From contig JASEEU010000004.1 in assembly GCA_030019445.1 (NCBI GenBank), positions 1 through 64,000 of the forward strand: a stretch of DNA of 64,000 bases. Direction: 5' to 3'. The stretch comes from Anaerosomatales bacterium (GTDB lineage Bacteria; Actinomycetota; Coriobacteriia; Anaerosomatales; Anaerosomataceae). The notes below the pieces were generated by a model, which was given only the letters and a program-made list of their open reading frames with translations, made no database searches and was not told where the DNA came from. The translations under genes were made by a program, and so were the position numbers. This document shows, piece by piece, positions 1-8,166 of the stretch (the first letter of the stretch is position 1; the number at the start of each line of letters is the position of its first letter).

Positions 1-194
1 CCAAGACCGTCTGCGAGAACTGCCACAACCAGTTCTTCTGCGACAACTGCCACCATGAGGGTGCGGTCGCGGACACGGCGTGGAGGAACTATCACCCGAA
101 TCTCGTGAAGAAGAACGGTCTTGAACCGTGCCTGGCGTGCCACGACTTCGCGACGTACTGCGAGTACTGTCACGTCTCGATACTTCCTCGGTAG
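1..194 (+). CDS. Multihaem cytochrome c, C-terminal fragment
   Basis: Only the last 63 codons are in the window; the reading frame begins at base 3 and ends with TAG at 192-194. The fragment contains four CXXCH haem-binding motifs (CENCH, CDNCH, CLACH, CEYCH) within about 55 residues, so it is the haem-dense end of a c-type multihaem cytochrome. Such proteins carry electrons outside the membrane in anaerobic respiration, for example in NapC/NirT/NrfH-like or decahaem systems. The missing N-terminus prevents a family assignment. A hairpin terminator follows 8 bases after the stop, so this is the last gene of its transcript. Confidence 0.9.
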   Translation, partial: KTVCENCHNQFFCDNCHHEGAVADTAWRNYHPNLVKKNGLEPCLACHDFATYCEYCHVSILPR

Positions 195-202
195 TCCGGG
201 AA

Positions 203-234
203 GGGCGCTCCCGCCTCGCGTGGAGCGCCCTTTG
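203..234 (+). terminator. Rho-independent terminator after cytochrome gene
   Basis: An 8-bp perfect stem (GGGCGCTC at 203-210, GAGCGCCC at 223-230) is followed by TTT. Its tail overlaps the -35 box of the next promoter. Confidence 0.75.
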
Positions 235-260
235 CCCTAACGAGCGCGACGCGGTATGAT
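232..260 (+). promoter_or_regulatory. Sigma-70-type promoter for tRNA-Pro
   Basis: TTGCCC (232-237) and TATGAT (255-260) are separated by 17 bp, which predicts a start about 4 bases before the mature tRNA end at 271. Confidence 0.65.
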
Positions 261-270
261 ACCGGCTCGT

Positions 271-347
271 CGGGATGTGGCTCAGCTTGGTAGAGCGCTG
301 CGTTCGGGACGCAGAGGTCGTGGGTTCGAATCCCGCCATCCCGACCA
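271..347 (+). tRNA. tRNA-Pro (CGG)
   Basis: Complete cloverleaf. The acceptor stem is CGGGATG/CATCCCG, the anticodon stem is CTGCG/CGCAG with loop TTCGGGA and anticodon CGG at 305-307, and the T-arm contains GGTTCGAATCC. The 3' CCA (345-347) is encoded. It is a single tRNA gene with its own promoter. Confidence 0.97.
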
Positions 348-404
348 TTCGACCACTTGCGGCAGGCCTCCCGGGGCCTGCCGTCGCCGTTCGAAGGGCA
401 GCAC

Positions 405-1082
405 ATGCAAGGTCTGCTCACGTGGCTCGGCTACGGACTCTGTCATCAGCTGCCCGAGCGCTCGTTCTTCGCGGGCGGGTACCAGCTGCCCGTCTGTGCG
501 CGTGACACCGGGATCTACATCGGATTCGTCGTCTCGCTCGCGATCGTCGCCCTGCTGCATCGCGGGCGCCGGCCCTCCGGCTTCCCGCGCCCGCTCCTCC
601 TCGGCATCGCGTTCCTCATGGTGGCGGCGATGGCGGCGGACGGATTCACGTCATACGCCAGCCTGCGTGACACGAGCAACGACCTTCGGCTGATGACGGG
701 TCTGCTCGCAGGGTACGCGCTGGCGGTGGCGGTGGTGCCGATCCTCAACGGTCAGTTCTGGGAGCGGGCATCCGATGAGCCGCCGTTGAACAGATGGCCA
801 CTGCTCGCCGCATGGCTGCTGTCGATTCTCCCGGTCTTTGCCGTCGTGCGGTGGGTGCTTCCGTTCGCGGGCATCGTCTACCCAGTGCTTCTAAGCGTGG
901 CGATCGTTGCGACGTTCACGGTCATCAACCTGGTCGTGATCTGCCTCATCCCGCGTTTCGAGCGTGCCGCGACCACGCTCGTCTCGGCATGGCCGCAGGT
1001 GCTCGTGGGCGTCGTCGCAGCGTTCATCGAGCTCGCATTCGTCGGTTGGATACGGGACCTGCTCATCGGTCTCGTGGCCTGA
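405..1082 (+). CDS. DUF2085 family membrane protein
   Basis: A 225-residue integral membrane protein of unknown function. The start is the ATG at 405; the upstream in-frame TTG at 357 is rejected because it lies just behind the tRNA. The N-terminal signature CHQLPERSF...QLPVCARDTGIYIG (about residues 13-41) is the hallmark of DUF2085, with conserved cysteines and histidine that suggest a metal site near the membrane surface. About six hydrophobic segments follow. It stands alone between tRNA-Pro and a small unknown gene, so the context gives no hint of function. The family assignment is from recognised motif; the function is unknown. Confidence 0.85.
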   Translation: MQGLLTWLGYGLCHQLPERSFFAGGYQLPVCARDTGIYIGFVVSLAIVALLHRGRRPSGFPRPLLLGIAFLMVAAMAADGFTSYASLRDTSNDLRLMTGLLAGYALAVAVVPILNGQFWERASDEPPLNRWPLLAAWLLSILPVFAVVRWVLPFAGIVYPVLLSVAIVATFTVINLVVICLIPRFERAATTLVSAWPQVLVGVVAAFIELAFVGWIRDLLIGLVA

Positions 1083-1187
1083 CGCTCCGCGCTCGCGCGC
1101 ACGCACCCCCGACTCCGGCGTTCCGCAGGCAGCACGCTTGGTGTACATTCGCTACGGGACCTGTGGCCCGCAGGAGGAGGGAGAGCT

Positions 1188-1433
1188 GTGGTCTTCACGA
1201 GCAAGGACACCGTGCGGGTGATGATCATCACCAAGGACCATCGCATCGAAGGCGACATGCACATTCTCGAGGGAAGCCGGTTGACCGACGCCCTCAACTC
1301 CAAGGGCAAGGACTTCTACGCGATCACCTCCGCCAGGATCTGGCCCATCGGCTCGAATGAGGCGCTCGCGACACCTGAGTACGTCGCCGTGGCACGCGAG
1401 GCTATCTCGGCGATCTTCCCGCTCGAGTCCTAG
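1188..1433 (+). CDS. Small conserved protein of unknown function
   Basis: An 81-residue protein with a GTG start at 1188 behind a strong GGAGGAGGGAG Shine-Dalgarno. It has no signal peptide or membrane segment. The residue pattern (VRVMIITKDHRIEGDMHI, then a mixed alpha/beta C-terminus) suggests a small beta-barrel-like fold similar to other short actinobacterial proteins that bind ligands or RNA, but I do not recognise a named family. Codon usage matches its neighbours. Confidence 0.8.
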   Translation: MVFTSKDTVRVMIITKDHRIEGDMHILEGSRLTDALNSKGKDFYAITSARIWPIGSNEALATPEYVAVAREAISAIFPLES

Positions 1434-1523
1434 CGTCCCGCGCCGCCCGAGCGCACCCTCGGCGGTTCGATGTCAGAGCCGCATCGTACGCTGCTTCCGA
1501 ACAGACGTTCGGAGGTGGTCGCG

Positions 1524-1925
1524 ATGCAACAACTGGATCTTGGACTCTGTCAGGAGACGTCGCTCGAGCAACTGCTGGCCCGACTGCGCCGGGAGTCGCT
1601 CGCCAACGGTGTCACGGAGCGGACGGCTGTACGGGCCGGGGACGCTACTCGGACCAGGTTCCGTGACGAGTACCCCTGCGGACTGCCACGTCGCGGTCAG
1701 GCCCGGGTACGGGACTACTACACGGCGGTCGTGCGTCGGATGGCCCTGCGCCGCTCCCCGGACGGCGATGATGCGTACCGAGAACTGCTGAGGGCGGTGA
1801 CTATCGCACGCGAACTCCGGTCTGGCGGCATGCAGCCCGACGACGTCGTGAGCGAGTTGGTTGCCACGTTCCGCATCCCCGAGCATGTCGCGTCGCGTGC
1901 GGTGCGTACGCGACCGGCGGCCTAA
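1524..1925 (+). CDS. Hypothetical protein, arginine-rich, possible nucleic-acid binder
   Basis: A 133-residue protein. The ATG at 1524 is chosen over the in-frame ATG at 1470 because GGAGGTGG lies 9 bases upstream of 1524. It is soluble and basic, with a helical middle (YYTAVVRRMALRR) and a C-terminal helix-turn-helix-like stretch (PDDVVSELVATFRIPEHVASRAV), which makes DNA or RNA binding possible. No family is recognised. Its TAA stop overlaps the stop of the convergent lipoprotein gene by two bases. Confidence 0.65.
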   Translation: MQQLDLGLCQETSLEQLLARLRRESLANGVTERTAVRAGDATRTRFRDEYPCGLPRRGQARVRDYYTAVVRRMALRRSPDGDDAYRELLRAVTIARELRSGGMQPDDVVSELVATFRIPEHVASRAVRTRPAA

Positions 1926-2377
1926 CGGAACGACGAGGACCCGACGAGCCGCAGAGTCTCGCGGTCGAACAGCCAGACTCGCCGGTGTGCCAGCGGGCCG
2001 TCATCGTCGCCCCACGCTTCGACGACGATCCATACATCGGCGCCGTCGACGACCGCGGCCTCAACGAGGAGCGGGACTGCTGCCGAGTCGGCCGGCAGCT
2101 GTGTCGTCAGGACGTCCGCGAGCGCTCGCGCCGCCTCGCCTTCCCCCCGCAGCCGCGCGAGGCGCTCCTGGCGCTCCTGGCGCGCTTCATCCGGCGTGAG
2201 ATCCCGTACGCTGTCGGTGTTGGCACTGCTCCCAAGGTCCTGCGCCTCGGCAAGTGTGTAGGTGCCGCCCTCGGGAATGTACTGCATGTCCCCCGACGCG
2301 CACCCGCCGAGCGCGAGGGAGGCCATCAGCGTCGCCGACACCAGTACCATAGCGACCCCCGGACGTCGTGGGAACAT
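1922..2377 (-). CDS. Putative lipoprotein
   Basis: A 151-residue protein on the minus strand, with the start at ATG 2377. The N-terminus (MFPRRPGVAMVLVSATLMAS) is a signal peptide ending in a lipobox LGGC, so the mature protein should be lipidated on Cys and anchored outside the membrane. A helical charged segment follows (about residues 55-85), then a compact beta-rich C-terminal domain (VLLVEAAVVDGADVWIVVEA) that could be NTF2- or PepSY-like; this is a guess. Function is unknown. The gene converges on and overlaps the preceding plus-strand gene. Confidence 0.75.
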   Translation of the reverse strand: MFPRRPGVAMVLVSATLMASLALGGCASGDMQYIPEGGTYTLAEAQDLGSSANTDSVRDLTPDEARQERQERLARLRGEGEAARALADVLTTQLPADSAAVPLLVEAAVVDGADVWIVVEAWGDDDGPLAHRRVWLFDRETLRLVGSSSFR

Positions 2378-2460
2378 GCGCGCCTCCCGCTTCGGTGGTT
2401 CAATGAAGCCAGTGTACCCGCACCTCGGCGATGCCACCACGGCATGAAGGGAGGACCTCG

Positions 2461-3270
2461 GTGCAATCGATCATCTGCTTCACGTCCGACTTCGGCCTCG
2501 GTGACACGTGGGTGGGCGTCTGCCACGCGGTGATCTTCAAGGCCTGTCCACAGGCGCGGGTGGTCGATCTCGCTCACGACATCGATGCGTTCGACATCCG
2601 CAAGGCGGCGTCGGTGGCGGCGTCCGGCGCCTGGCAGATGCCTGACGCCATCCATCTCGTCGTCGTGGATCCGGGCGTCGGCGGTGGCCGTCGCGACCTC
2701 ATCCTTGTGACGCGCGATGGCGTCCTGCTCGTCGGTCCCGACAACGGCGTCTTGTTGCCCGCCACGTGGCGAAGCGGCGGGACGGTCGAGGCATACGCCA
2801 TCGACCCCGCGAACCTTCATGCCCAGCCGCCGTTGGCGACGTTCCACGCCCGGGACGTCCTCGCCCCGGCTGCCGCGGCCCTGGCATGCGGTGTGGAGCC
2901 GTCCGCCCTCGGCGACCCCGTCGACCCTCTCACCCTCGTGGCGGCTCCCTTCGAGCGCTGTCGCGAAGAGGGGGGCGACCTGCTGGCCGAGGTCGTGGAC
3001 ATCGATCGCTTCGGTTCGGTGCGGCTGACGATCGCCGCTGACGAGGTCGCCGCACGCGGGCTTGACCGCGGTCGGATCGAGGTCTCTCTCGGCGGGCACA
3101 AGGAAACGCTGCCATTCGGGGCCACGTTCTCGGATGTCGAGGAGGGCGCGGCGGTGGCGCTCATCGACTCATCGGGGTGGCTCACGCTGGCGGTTCGGAT
3201 GGGCAGCGCCGCCGAGCGCTACGACATCAAGGCCGGCTCGACGGCGCGCGTGCGACCCGCGACCCGGTAG
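2461..3270 (+). CDS. S-adenosyl-L-methionine hydrolase (SAM hydroxide adenosyltransferase, DUF62)
   Basis: 269 residues from a GTG start at 2461 with AGGGAGG upstream. Members of this fluorinase/chlorinase-related family that lack halogen-specific loops use water or hydroxide to cleave SAM into adenosine and methionine. Recognisable motifs are FTSDFGLGDTWVG near the N-terminus (SAM-binding Asp), VVVDPGVGGGRRD and GPDNGVL, with a C-terminal beta-barrel domain. The length is typical. Together with the methylthioadenosine phosphorylase two genes downstream, it suggests local concern with SAM-derived nucleosides, although the genes are not clearly in one operon. Confidence 0.9.
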   Translation: MQSIICFTSDFGLGDTWVGVCHAVIFKACPQARVVDLAHDIDAFDIRKAASVAASGAWQMPDAIHLVVVDPGVGGGRRDLILVTRDGVLLVGPDNGVLLPATWRSGGTVEAYAIDPANLHAQPPLATFHARDVLAPAAAALACGVEPSALGDPVDPLTLVAAPFERCREEGGDLLAEVVDIDRFGSVRLTIAADEVAARGLDRGRIEVSLGGHKETLPFGATFSDVEEGAAVALIDSSGWLTLAVRMGSAAERYDIKAGSTARVRPATR

Positions 3271-3374
3271 GGCCGTCGCGCGAGGCGCTCGCAGGATGTG
3301 GTGCAGCGCTGATCTCGGCCGGGTGTCAGACGGCCGAGCTACGCTCTCTCCAGAGCAGATCAGGAGGGAGCGTC

Positions 3375-4373
3375 ATGAAGCGACAGTATGTGCGGGACCT
3401 TGCCGAGGGTTGTCGGGTCGACTGCGTGCTCGCCTTGCGGGCGAAGGAGGTCCGCAGCACCCGGACGGGCGAGGCCTACCTGGCGCTCGAGCTCGCCGAC
3501 CGCACCGGCCGGATCGCGGGTGTCATGTTCCGCCCTGATGCTGATGCACAGCGCATCCCTGTGAGCTCGGTCGCGCGGGTCCGTGGCGTGGTCACCACGT
3601 TCCGCGGCACGACGCGTGTCTCGGTAGAGTCGCTGGTAGCGGTGACCGATTGGGATGCCGCCGACCTGCTCCCGTCGGCGCATCGGGACCGCACCGAGAT
3701 GGTTGCCGAGCTCCGTGCGCTCATCCGCGGCGTGAGCGACCCCGACCTCGTCCGCCTGCTGCGTACCGTCTTCGGAGACCGCGGCTTCTTCAGGCGGTTC
3801 GCCCGGTGTCCTGGCGCCCAGGAGCATCACCACGCCTACATCGGCGGCCTTCTGGAGCACACTGTCTCGGTGGCCACGCTCTGCCGTGACCTCAGCAGGC
3901 TCTACCCGGCCGTGGACGCCGACTTGCTGCTCGCGGGCGCGCTGTTGCACGACATCGGCAAGGTAGACGAACTGTCCTGCGCGACGCAGATCGAGTACAC
4001 GGACGAGGGGCGGCTCGTGGGGCACGTCGTGCTCGGCGACCGGCGGCTGCGCGACGCGATCGCCAAGGCGGGGCTGCCCGAGAAGACCGCGCTGCGCCTG
4101 TCGCACCTCGTGCTGTCGCACCACGGTGAGCTCGAGTGGGGCGCGCCCAAGCGGCCATCATCGGTCGAGGCGCTGGTGCTTCACCACGCCGACAACCTGG
4201 ACGCCAAGACGAACGGCTTCCTGGAGGCTGCCGCCGCGGCTGCCCGGGTCGAGGAGGGATGGACCGACGCCACGAATCTCTTCAGGCGGCCGCTCTATGC
4301 GCCACGCGCCGCGGAGGACGATCGATGGCACCCCGCGACGGAAGACGACCAGTACCTCGCCCGCGGCGCCTGA
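3375..4373 (+). CDS. YhaM-type 3'-5' exoribonuclease (OB fold plus HD domain)
   Basis: 332 residues, ATG at 3375 behind AGGAGGGAG. The N-terminal ~95 residues form an OB-fold nucleic-acid-binding domain (YLALELADRTGRIAGVMF), and residues ~150-290 are a metal-dependent HD phosphohydrolase domain with EHHHAYIGGLLEHT and LLHDIGK, the latter carrying the His-Asp pair. This is the architecture of Bacillus YhaM, a 3'-5' exonuclease for RNA and ssDNA. The C-terminal tail resembles the YhaM family consensus. Substrate is inferred from architecture only. Confidence 0.87.
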   Translation: MKRQYVRDLAEGCRVDCVLALRAKEVRSTRTGEAYLALELADRTGRIAGVMFRPDADAQRIPVSSVARVRGVVTTFRGTTRVSVESLVAVTDWDAADLLPSAHRDRTEMVAELRALIRGVSDPDLVRLLRTVFGDRGFFRRFARCPGAQEHHHAYIGGLLEHTVSVATLCRDLSRLYPAVDADLLLAGALLHDIGKVDELSCATQIEYTDEGRLVGHVVLGDRRLRDAIAKAGLPEKTALRLSHLVLSHHGELEWGAPKRPSSVEALVLHHADNLDAKTNGFLEAAAAAARVEEGWTDATNLFRRPLYAPRAAEDDRWHPATEDDQYLARGA

Positions 4374-4465
4374 CGGATCGGGCCCGACACGCGATGGTCT
4401 ACAATCGTCGGGTATGTACAGAGCGCGGCCGTGTCCGCACGTCACCCGATGAACGAGGAGCCACG

Positions 4466-5260
4466 ATGACGTACCCCCAGGCTGAGATCGGCGTATTCGG
4501 CGGCAGTGGATTCTACTCCCTGCTCGAGAGCCCGCACGAGATCAAGGTCGACACGCCGTACGGCGCCCCGTCCTCTCCCGTCATGTACGGTGAGATCGGA
4601 GGCAAGACCGTCGCCTTCCTGCCCCGTCACGGCACGGAGCATACGCTGCCTCCGCACATGATCAACTACCGGGCCAATGTCTACGCTATGAAGCTTCTGG
4701 GCGTCGAGCGCATCATCGGTCCCAATGCCTGTGGATCGCTGCAGCCGCACGTGGAGCCGGGCGACTTCGTGATCTGCGACCAGTTCGTCGATCGCACGTG
4801 GGGGCGCAAGGATACGTTCTACGACGGTCCGACGACCACGCACGTGTCCTCGGCCGATCCTTACTGCCCCACGATGCGGACGATCGCGACCGACAAGGCC
4901 CGGGAGCTCGGCATCAGCGTCCATGAGAAGGGCACGGTCGTCGTCATCCAGGGCCCGCGGTTCTCGACACGCGCGGAGTCCAGGTGGTTCGCCTCGCAGG
5001 GGTGGGAAGTCATCAACATGACGCAGTACCCGGAGTGCTACCTCGCCCGCGAGCTCGAGATCTGCTACTGCAACATCTCGCTGATCACCGACCACGATGC
5101 CGGTGCGGAAGGTGTCGAGCCCGTGACCAACGATGAGGTCGTCCGCGTGTTCAATGAGAACAACGAGAAGCTCAAGGCGCTGCTGCACGCGATGATCCCC
5201 GCACTCCCCGCTGAGCGCCCCTGCCCGTGCGCGACAGCGTTGGAGGGAGCGGCCTTCTAA
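4466..5260 (+). CDS. mtnP: S-methyl-5'-thioadenosine phosphorylase
   Basis: 264 residues. It phosphorolyses 5'-methylthioadenosine (MTA) to adenine and methylthioribose-1-phosphate, the first step of methionine salvage after polyamine synthesis. Diagnostic motifs are IGVFGGSGFY (phosphate loop), FLPRHGTEHTLPPHMINYRAN, QGPRFSTRAES, NMTQYPE and SLITDHDAG, where the Asp contacts the purine base. The TDHD form differs slightly from the common TDYD, so methylthioinosine or guanosine as substrates cannot be excluded. A TACAAT -10-like box lies at 4400-4405. The start has a GAGGAG Shine-Dalgarno. Confidence 0.9.
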   Translation: MTYPQAEIGVFGGSGFYSLLESPHEIKVDTPYGAPSSPVMYGEIGGKTVAFLPRHGTEHTLPPHMINYRANVYAMKLLGVERIIGPNACGSLQPHVEPGDFVICDQFVDRTWGRKDTFYDGPTTTHVSSADPYCPTMRTIATDKARELGISVHEKGTVVVIQGPRFSTRAESRWFASQGWEVINMTQYPECYLARELEICYCNISLITDHDAGAEGVEPVTNDEVVRVFNENNEKLKALLHAMIPALPAERPCPCATALEGAAF

Positions 5261-5310
5261 CGGGAGCATCCGCACGAGGGCTCGTTCCCACCGACCGCCG
5301 AGGAGGTGCC

Positions 5311-6438
5311 GTGTTCAACCTGCCGTCATTCCGCATCGGCCGGTTCTTCGGCATCCCGGTCGAGATCAACACAAGCTGGTTCATCATCTTCCTGCTCGTG
5401 GCTGTCACGCTCACGACGAGCTACTTCCCGGCTACGGTGGAGGGGCTCTCCTCGGCTGTCTACATCCTCATGGGCGCGCTGACGACGCTCGCGTTCTTCG
5501 GCTCCGTGCTGCTCCACGAGTTCGCGCACTCCCTCGTCGCGCGCGCGGGCGGCTTGACGATTACCCGGGTGACGCTCTTCGTGTTCGGCGGCGTCTCGCA
5601 GATGGAGGAGGAGCCGAGAAGCCCCGGGCATGAGTTCGTGATGGCATCCGCGGGACCCGGCATGAGCCTCGTGCTTGCGGCGTTGCTCTACATCGTTGCC
5701 GCGTTCCTCGACGCCGCAGGGGCGCATGATGCGGTGCTCGCGTGCGTGGATTACCTGTGGATCATCAATCTGTCGCTCGCGATCTTCAACCTGCTACCGG
5801 GCTTCCCGCTCGACGGCGGCAGGGTGCTGCGCGCCCTGTTGTGGGGGATCACGGGCGACCTGTTGCGGGCGACGCGCTGGGCGAGCAGGATGGGCCAGGC
5901 GCTTGGGGTAGCGCTGATCGCCACTGCGGTGCTCGGCGTGCTGCTGTGGCAGACCCTCGACCTGATCTGGCTCGCCGTGATGGGTTGGTTCCTCTCAACC
6001 CTTGCGGCCAGCGCGTATCAGCAGCAGCTCGTCAGGGCGCAGCTTGCCCGCGTGCCGCTCGAGCGCATCATGTCATCGCCGGCCGCGCTCGTCCCCGCAG
6101 CCACCACGCTCGAGGAGATGGCGCACTCGTACTTCCTCGGAGGGCGGCACTCACGCTACCCCGTCGTCGAGGATGACCGGGTCGTGGGGCTGGTGGACCT
6201 GCGCAAGGCGAACCAGGTCGACCGTTCGCTGTGGCCGGAGACGACCGCCGGTGACGTCGCCCGCCACGATCTGGCCGACATCGTTGCGCTGCCGACGACC
6301 TCCGTCGACCGCATACTCCCCAAACTGGATCCCAACGGGCCGGGCGCGGTGCTCGTCGTGGAGGACGGGCGTCTGGCCGGGATCGTGACACGTGCGGACG
6401 TGATCCGCCTCGTCCGCTCCATCGCCGAGGAGAGCTGA
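5311..6438 (+). CDS. Site-2 protease family zinc metalloprotease (M50) with CBS domains
   Basis: 375 residues, GTG start at 5311 behind GAGGAGGTG. It is a multi-pass intramembrane protease with zinc motif HEFAH (residues 69-73) and the second motif LLPGFPLDGGRVLRA carrying the third metal ligand Asp. About six transmembrane segments occupy residues 1-230. The C-terminal ~130 residues form a CBS-domain pair, probably a cytosolic sensor of adenine nucleotides. This matches the Rip3/SpoIVFB-like group. Targets are unknown; membrane-tethered anti-sigma factors are typical for the family. Confidence 0.9.
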   Translation: MFNLPSFRIGRFFGIPVEINTSWFIIFLLVAVTLTTSYFPATVEGLSSAVYILMGALTTLAFFGSVLLHEFAHSLVARAGGLTITRVTLFVFGGVSQMEEEPRSPGHEFVMASAGPGMSLVLAALLYIVAAFLDAAGAHDAVLACVDYLWIINLSLAIFNLLPGFPLDGGRVLRALLWGITGDLLRATRWASRMGQALGVALIATAVLGVLLWQTLDLIWLAVMGWFLSTLAASAYQQQLVRAQLARVPLERIMSSPAALVPAATTLEEMAHSYFLGGRHSRYPVVEDDRVVGLVDLRKANQVDRSLWPETTAGDVARHDLADIVALPTTSVDRILPKLDPNGPGAVLVVEDGRLAGIVTRADVIRLVRSIAEES

Positions 6439-6457
6439 CGGCGGCTTGCCCGAGTTT

Positions 6458-6472
6458 GTAACAACCCGTTAC
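6458..6472 (+). promoter_or_regulatory. Inverted repeat just upstream of rex, candidate operator
   Basis: GTAAC (6458-6462) and GTTAC (6468-6472) form a 5-bp palindrome with a 5-bp centre, ending one base before the rex ATG. Extended halves TTTGTAAC/GTTACC loosely resemble Rex operators (TTGTGAA-N4-TTCACAA type). Autoregulation is common for Rex; binding here is an inference. Confidence 0.35.
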
Positions 6473-6473
6473 C

Positions 6474-7163
6474 ATGACGATTGACCTATCGCAGCTGGAT
6501 GAAACGAGAGTCCCGTTGAGCGCCATCTCGCGTGATCGCATCCCCGAAGGCGTCATCGAGCGCCTCCCACTCTATCTCGGCGTGCTCATCCAGCTGCGGC
6601 AGCAGGGCGAGTCGACCGTCTCGTCCGCGCGTCTCGGCGAGCTCACCGACATCAACCCGGCCCAGATCCGGCGTGACCTCACGCACTTCGGCTCGTTCGG
6701 TAAGCGGGGAGTCGGCTACGACATCGTCACGCTCGTCGATCGCGTTCAGCGCATCCTCGGCGCCGACCACGTGCACCGTCTCGCGCTCGTCGGTGCCGGG
6801 CACCTCGGTTCGGCCATAGCGGACTACAACGGGCTGCGGCAGCATGGCTTCAATGTCACCGCCATCTTCGACAACGATCCGCGCAAGGTGGGCACGAAGA
6901 TCGGCGACATCATCGTCCAGTACATCGACGACCTGGAGCGGGTTGTCGCGGACCAGAGCATCCGCATCGGCATCGTGGCCGTGCCTCCCGCGGCCGCTCA
7001 GGAGGCCGCGGACCGGCTTGCCGAGGCAGGCGTGAAGATCATCCTCAACTACACGCCCGTCATCGTGCGGGTGCCCGCAGGCGTCACGCTCCACAACACC
7101 GACCCGGTCCACGAGCTGTTGCACACGCTCTACTATCTCTCGCGCACCGAGGACGTCGTCTGA
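6474..7163 (+). CDS. rex: Redox-sensing transcriptional repressor Rex
   Basis: 229 residues. Rex senses the NADH/NAD+ ratio and represses fermentation and respiration genes when NADH is low. The N-terminal winged helix (about residues 25-90) includes INPAQIRRDLTHFGSFGKRGVGYD, the family signature. The Rossmann domain carries GAGHLGSAI and FDNDPRKVGTKIG. The C-terminal domain-swap helix ends in LHTLYYLSRT. The ATG at 6474 has no visible Shine-Dalgarno; instead a palindrome abuts it, which suggests a short-leader or leaderless transcript. It precedes tatA by about 110 bp. Confidence 0.96.
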   Translation: MTIDLSQLDETRVPLSAISRDRIPEGVIERLPLYLGVLIQLRQQGESTVSSARLGELTDINPAQIRRDLTHFGSFGKRGVGYDIVTLVDRVQRILGADHVHRLALVGAGHLGSAIADYNGLRQHGFNVTAIFDNDPRKVGTKIGDIIVQYIDDLERVVADQSIRIGIVAVPPAAAQEAADRLAEAGVKIILNYTPVIVRVPAGVTLHNTDPVHELLHTLYYLSRTEDVV

Positions 7164-7271
7164 CGGACGGCTGTGGGCAGCGATGTGCAATGGTGGTATT
7201 GTCATGGTTCAGTCGTCAGGTTCCGCGGACCGGTATCCGCGGGGCGGTAGTGCAAGGAGGTCTGTGAGAGC

Positions 7272-7529
7272 ATGACTCCCATCACCCAGGGTTTGAGCCT
7301 CATGGCTGTCTTCGGTCTTCCCGGCGGCATGGAGTGGATCATCATCCTGGCCGTCGTTCTGTTGCTGTTCGGTCCGACGCAGCTTCCCAAGCTCGCGAAG
7401 ATGTTCGGCAAGTCGGCCAAGGCGTTGCGCGAGGGCATGAACGAGGGTCTGGCCGATGAGGACGAAGCGCCGGCCGCCGAGACGAAGGACAAGAAGGCCG
7501 TCGCCTCCGAGAAGGAGTCCGACGCTTAG
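7272..7529 (+). CDS. tatA: Sec-independent translocase component TatA/TatE
   Basis: 85 residues. It forms the pore-forming or multimeric element of the twin-arginine pathway, which exports folded cofactor-containing proteins. One N-terminal transmembrane helix (WIIILAVVLLLFG) is followed by the conserved FGPTQLPKLAKMFGKSAKALREG hinge and amphipathic helix (split here by an in-text description, about residues 34-57) and a charged acidic/lysine tail. The start at 7272 has AGGAGG upstream; a second Met at codon 11 is possible. A terminator follows immediately. Confidence 0.92.
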   Translation: MTPITQGLSLMAVFGLPGGMEWIIILAVVLLLFGPTQLPKLAKMFGKSAKALREGMNEGLADEDEAPAAETKDKKAVASEKESDA

Positions 7530-7555
7530 AGCCGCATCGCCGGTTTCGCACCACG

Positions 7556-7582
7556 AAGGGCGCCCGGAGGGGCGCCCTTTCT
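7556..7582 (+). terminator. Rho-independent terminator after tatA
   Basis: An 8-bp perfect stem (GGGCGCCC, 7558-7565 and 7570-7577) has a 4-base loop and is followed by TTT. Flanking AA/TT extends it by two pairs. Confidence 0.85.
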
Positions 7583-7590
7583 CGTGTCGC

Positions 7591-7619
7591 TTGTCTCCGG
7601 CACGCCTCGCCGCTATACT
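7591..7619 (+). promoter_or_regulatory. Promoter for greA-lysS
   Basis: TTGTCT (7591-7596) and TATACT (7614-7619) with a 17-bp spacer, just past the tatA terminator and about 70 bp before greA. Confidence 0.7.
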
Positions 7620-7689
7620 CTCACGAGCGTTTTGGGCCGGTAGCACGGCCGACAGGCCATGTAGCCGGAGACAATCGGGAGTCCCTGTG

Positions 7690-8163
7690 ATGAACAAAGA
7701 GATCGCACTCACCCCCGAGGGCCAGACCCGCCTCGAAGAGGAGCTCGTCTACCTCGAGACCGTTCGTCGCCGTGAGGTCGGTGAGCGCATCAAGGAAGCG
7801 AAGGAGTTCGGCGACATCTCCGAGAACTCCGAGTACGACGATGCCAAGAACGAGCAGGCGTGGGTCGAGAGCCGGATCGCCGAGATCAACCAGATACTCG
7901 CCCATGCGACCGTCATCGAGACGCCCAAGCGCAAGGACAAGGTGACCCTCGGATCGAAGGTCGAGCTGCGCGACGTGTCCGACGGAGAAGTACATCGCTA
8001 TCAGGTCGTCGGTTCCGCCTCGGCGGAACCGACGCACGACCGCATCTCCAACGAATCGCCGGTCGGTCAGGCGATCATGGGCGCCAAGAAGGGCGATATC
8101 GTGAGCGTGTCCACGCCTCGTGGCTCGGTCATCGAGTACGAGGTCGTCAGGATCACGAACTGA
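7690..8163 (+). CDS. greA: Transcription elongation factor GreA
   Basis: 157 residues, the normal length. GreA enters the RNA polymerase secondary channel and stimulates cleavage of backtracked transcripts. The N-terminal coiled coil carries the acidic tip GDISENSEYDDAK (Asp42, Glu45), and the C-terminal FKBP-like domain ends with KGDIVSVSTPRGSVIEYEV. ATG at 7690 is used; a GTG directly before it is an alternative. The next gene, lysS, begins three bases after the stop, so the two are co-transcribed. Confidence 0.97.
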   Translation: MNKEIALTPEGQTRLEEELVYLETVRRREVGERIKEAKEFGDISENSEYDDAKNEQAWVESRIAEINQILAHATVIETPKRKDKVTLGSKVELRDVSDGEVHRYQVVGSASAEPTHDRISNESPVGQAIMGAKKGDIVSVSTPRGSVIEYEVVRITN

Positions 8164-8166
8164 GCC

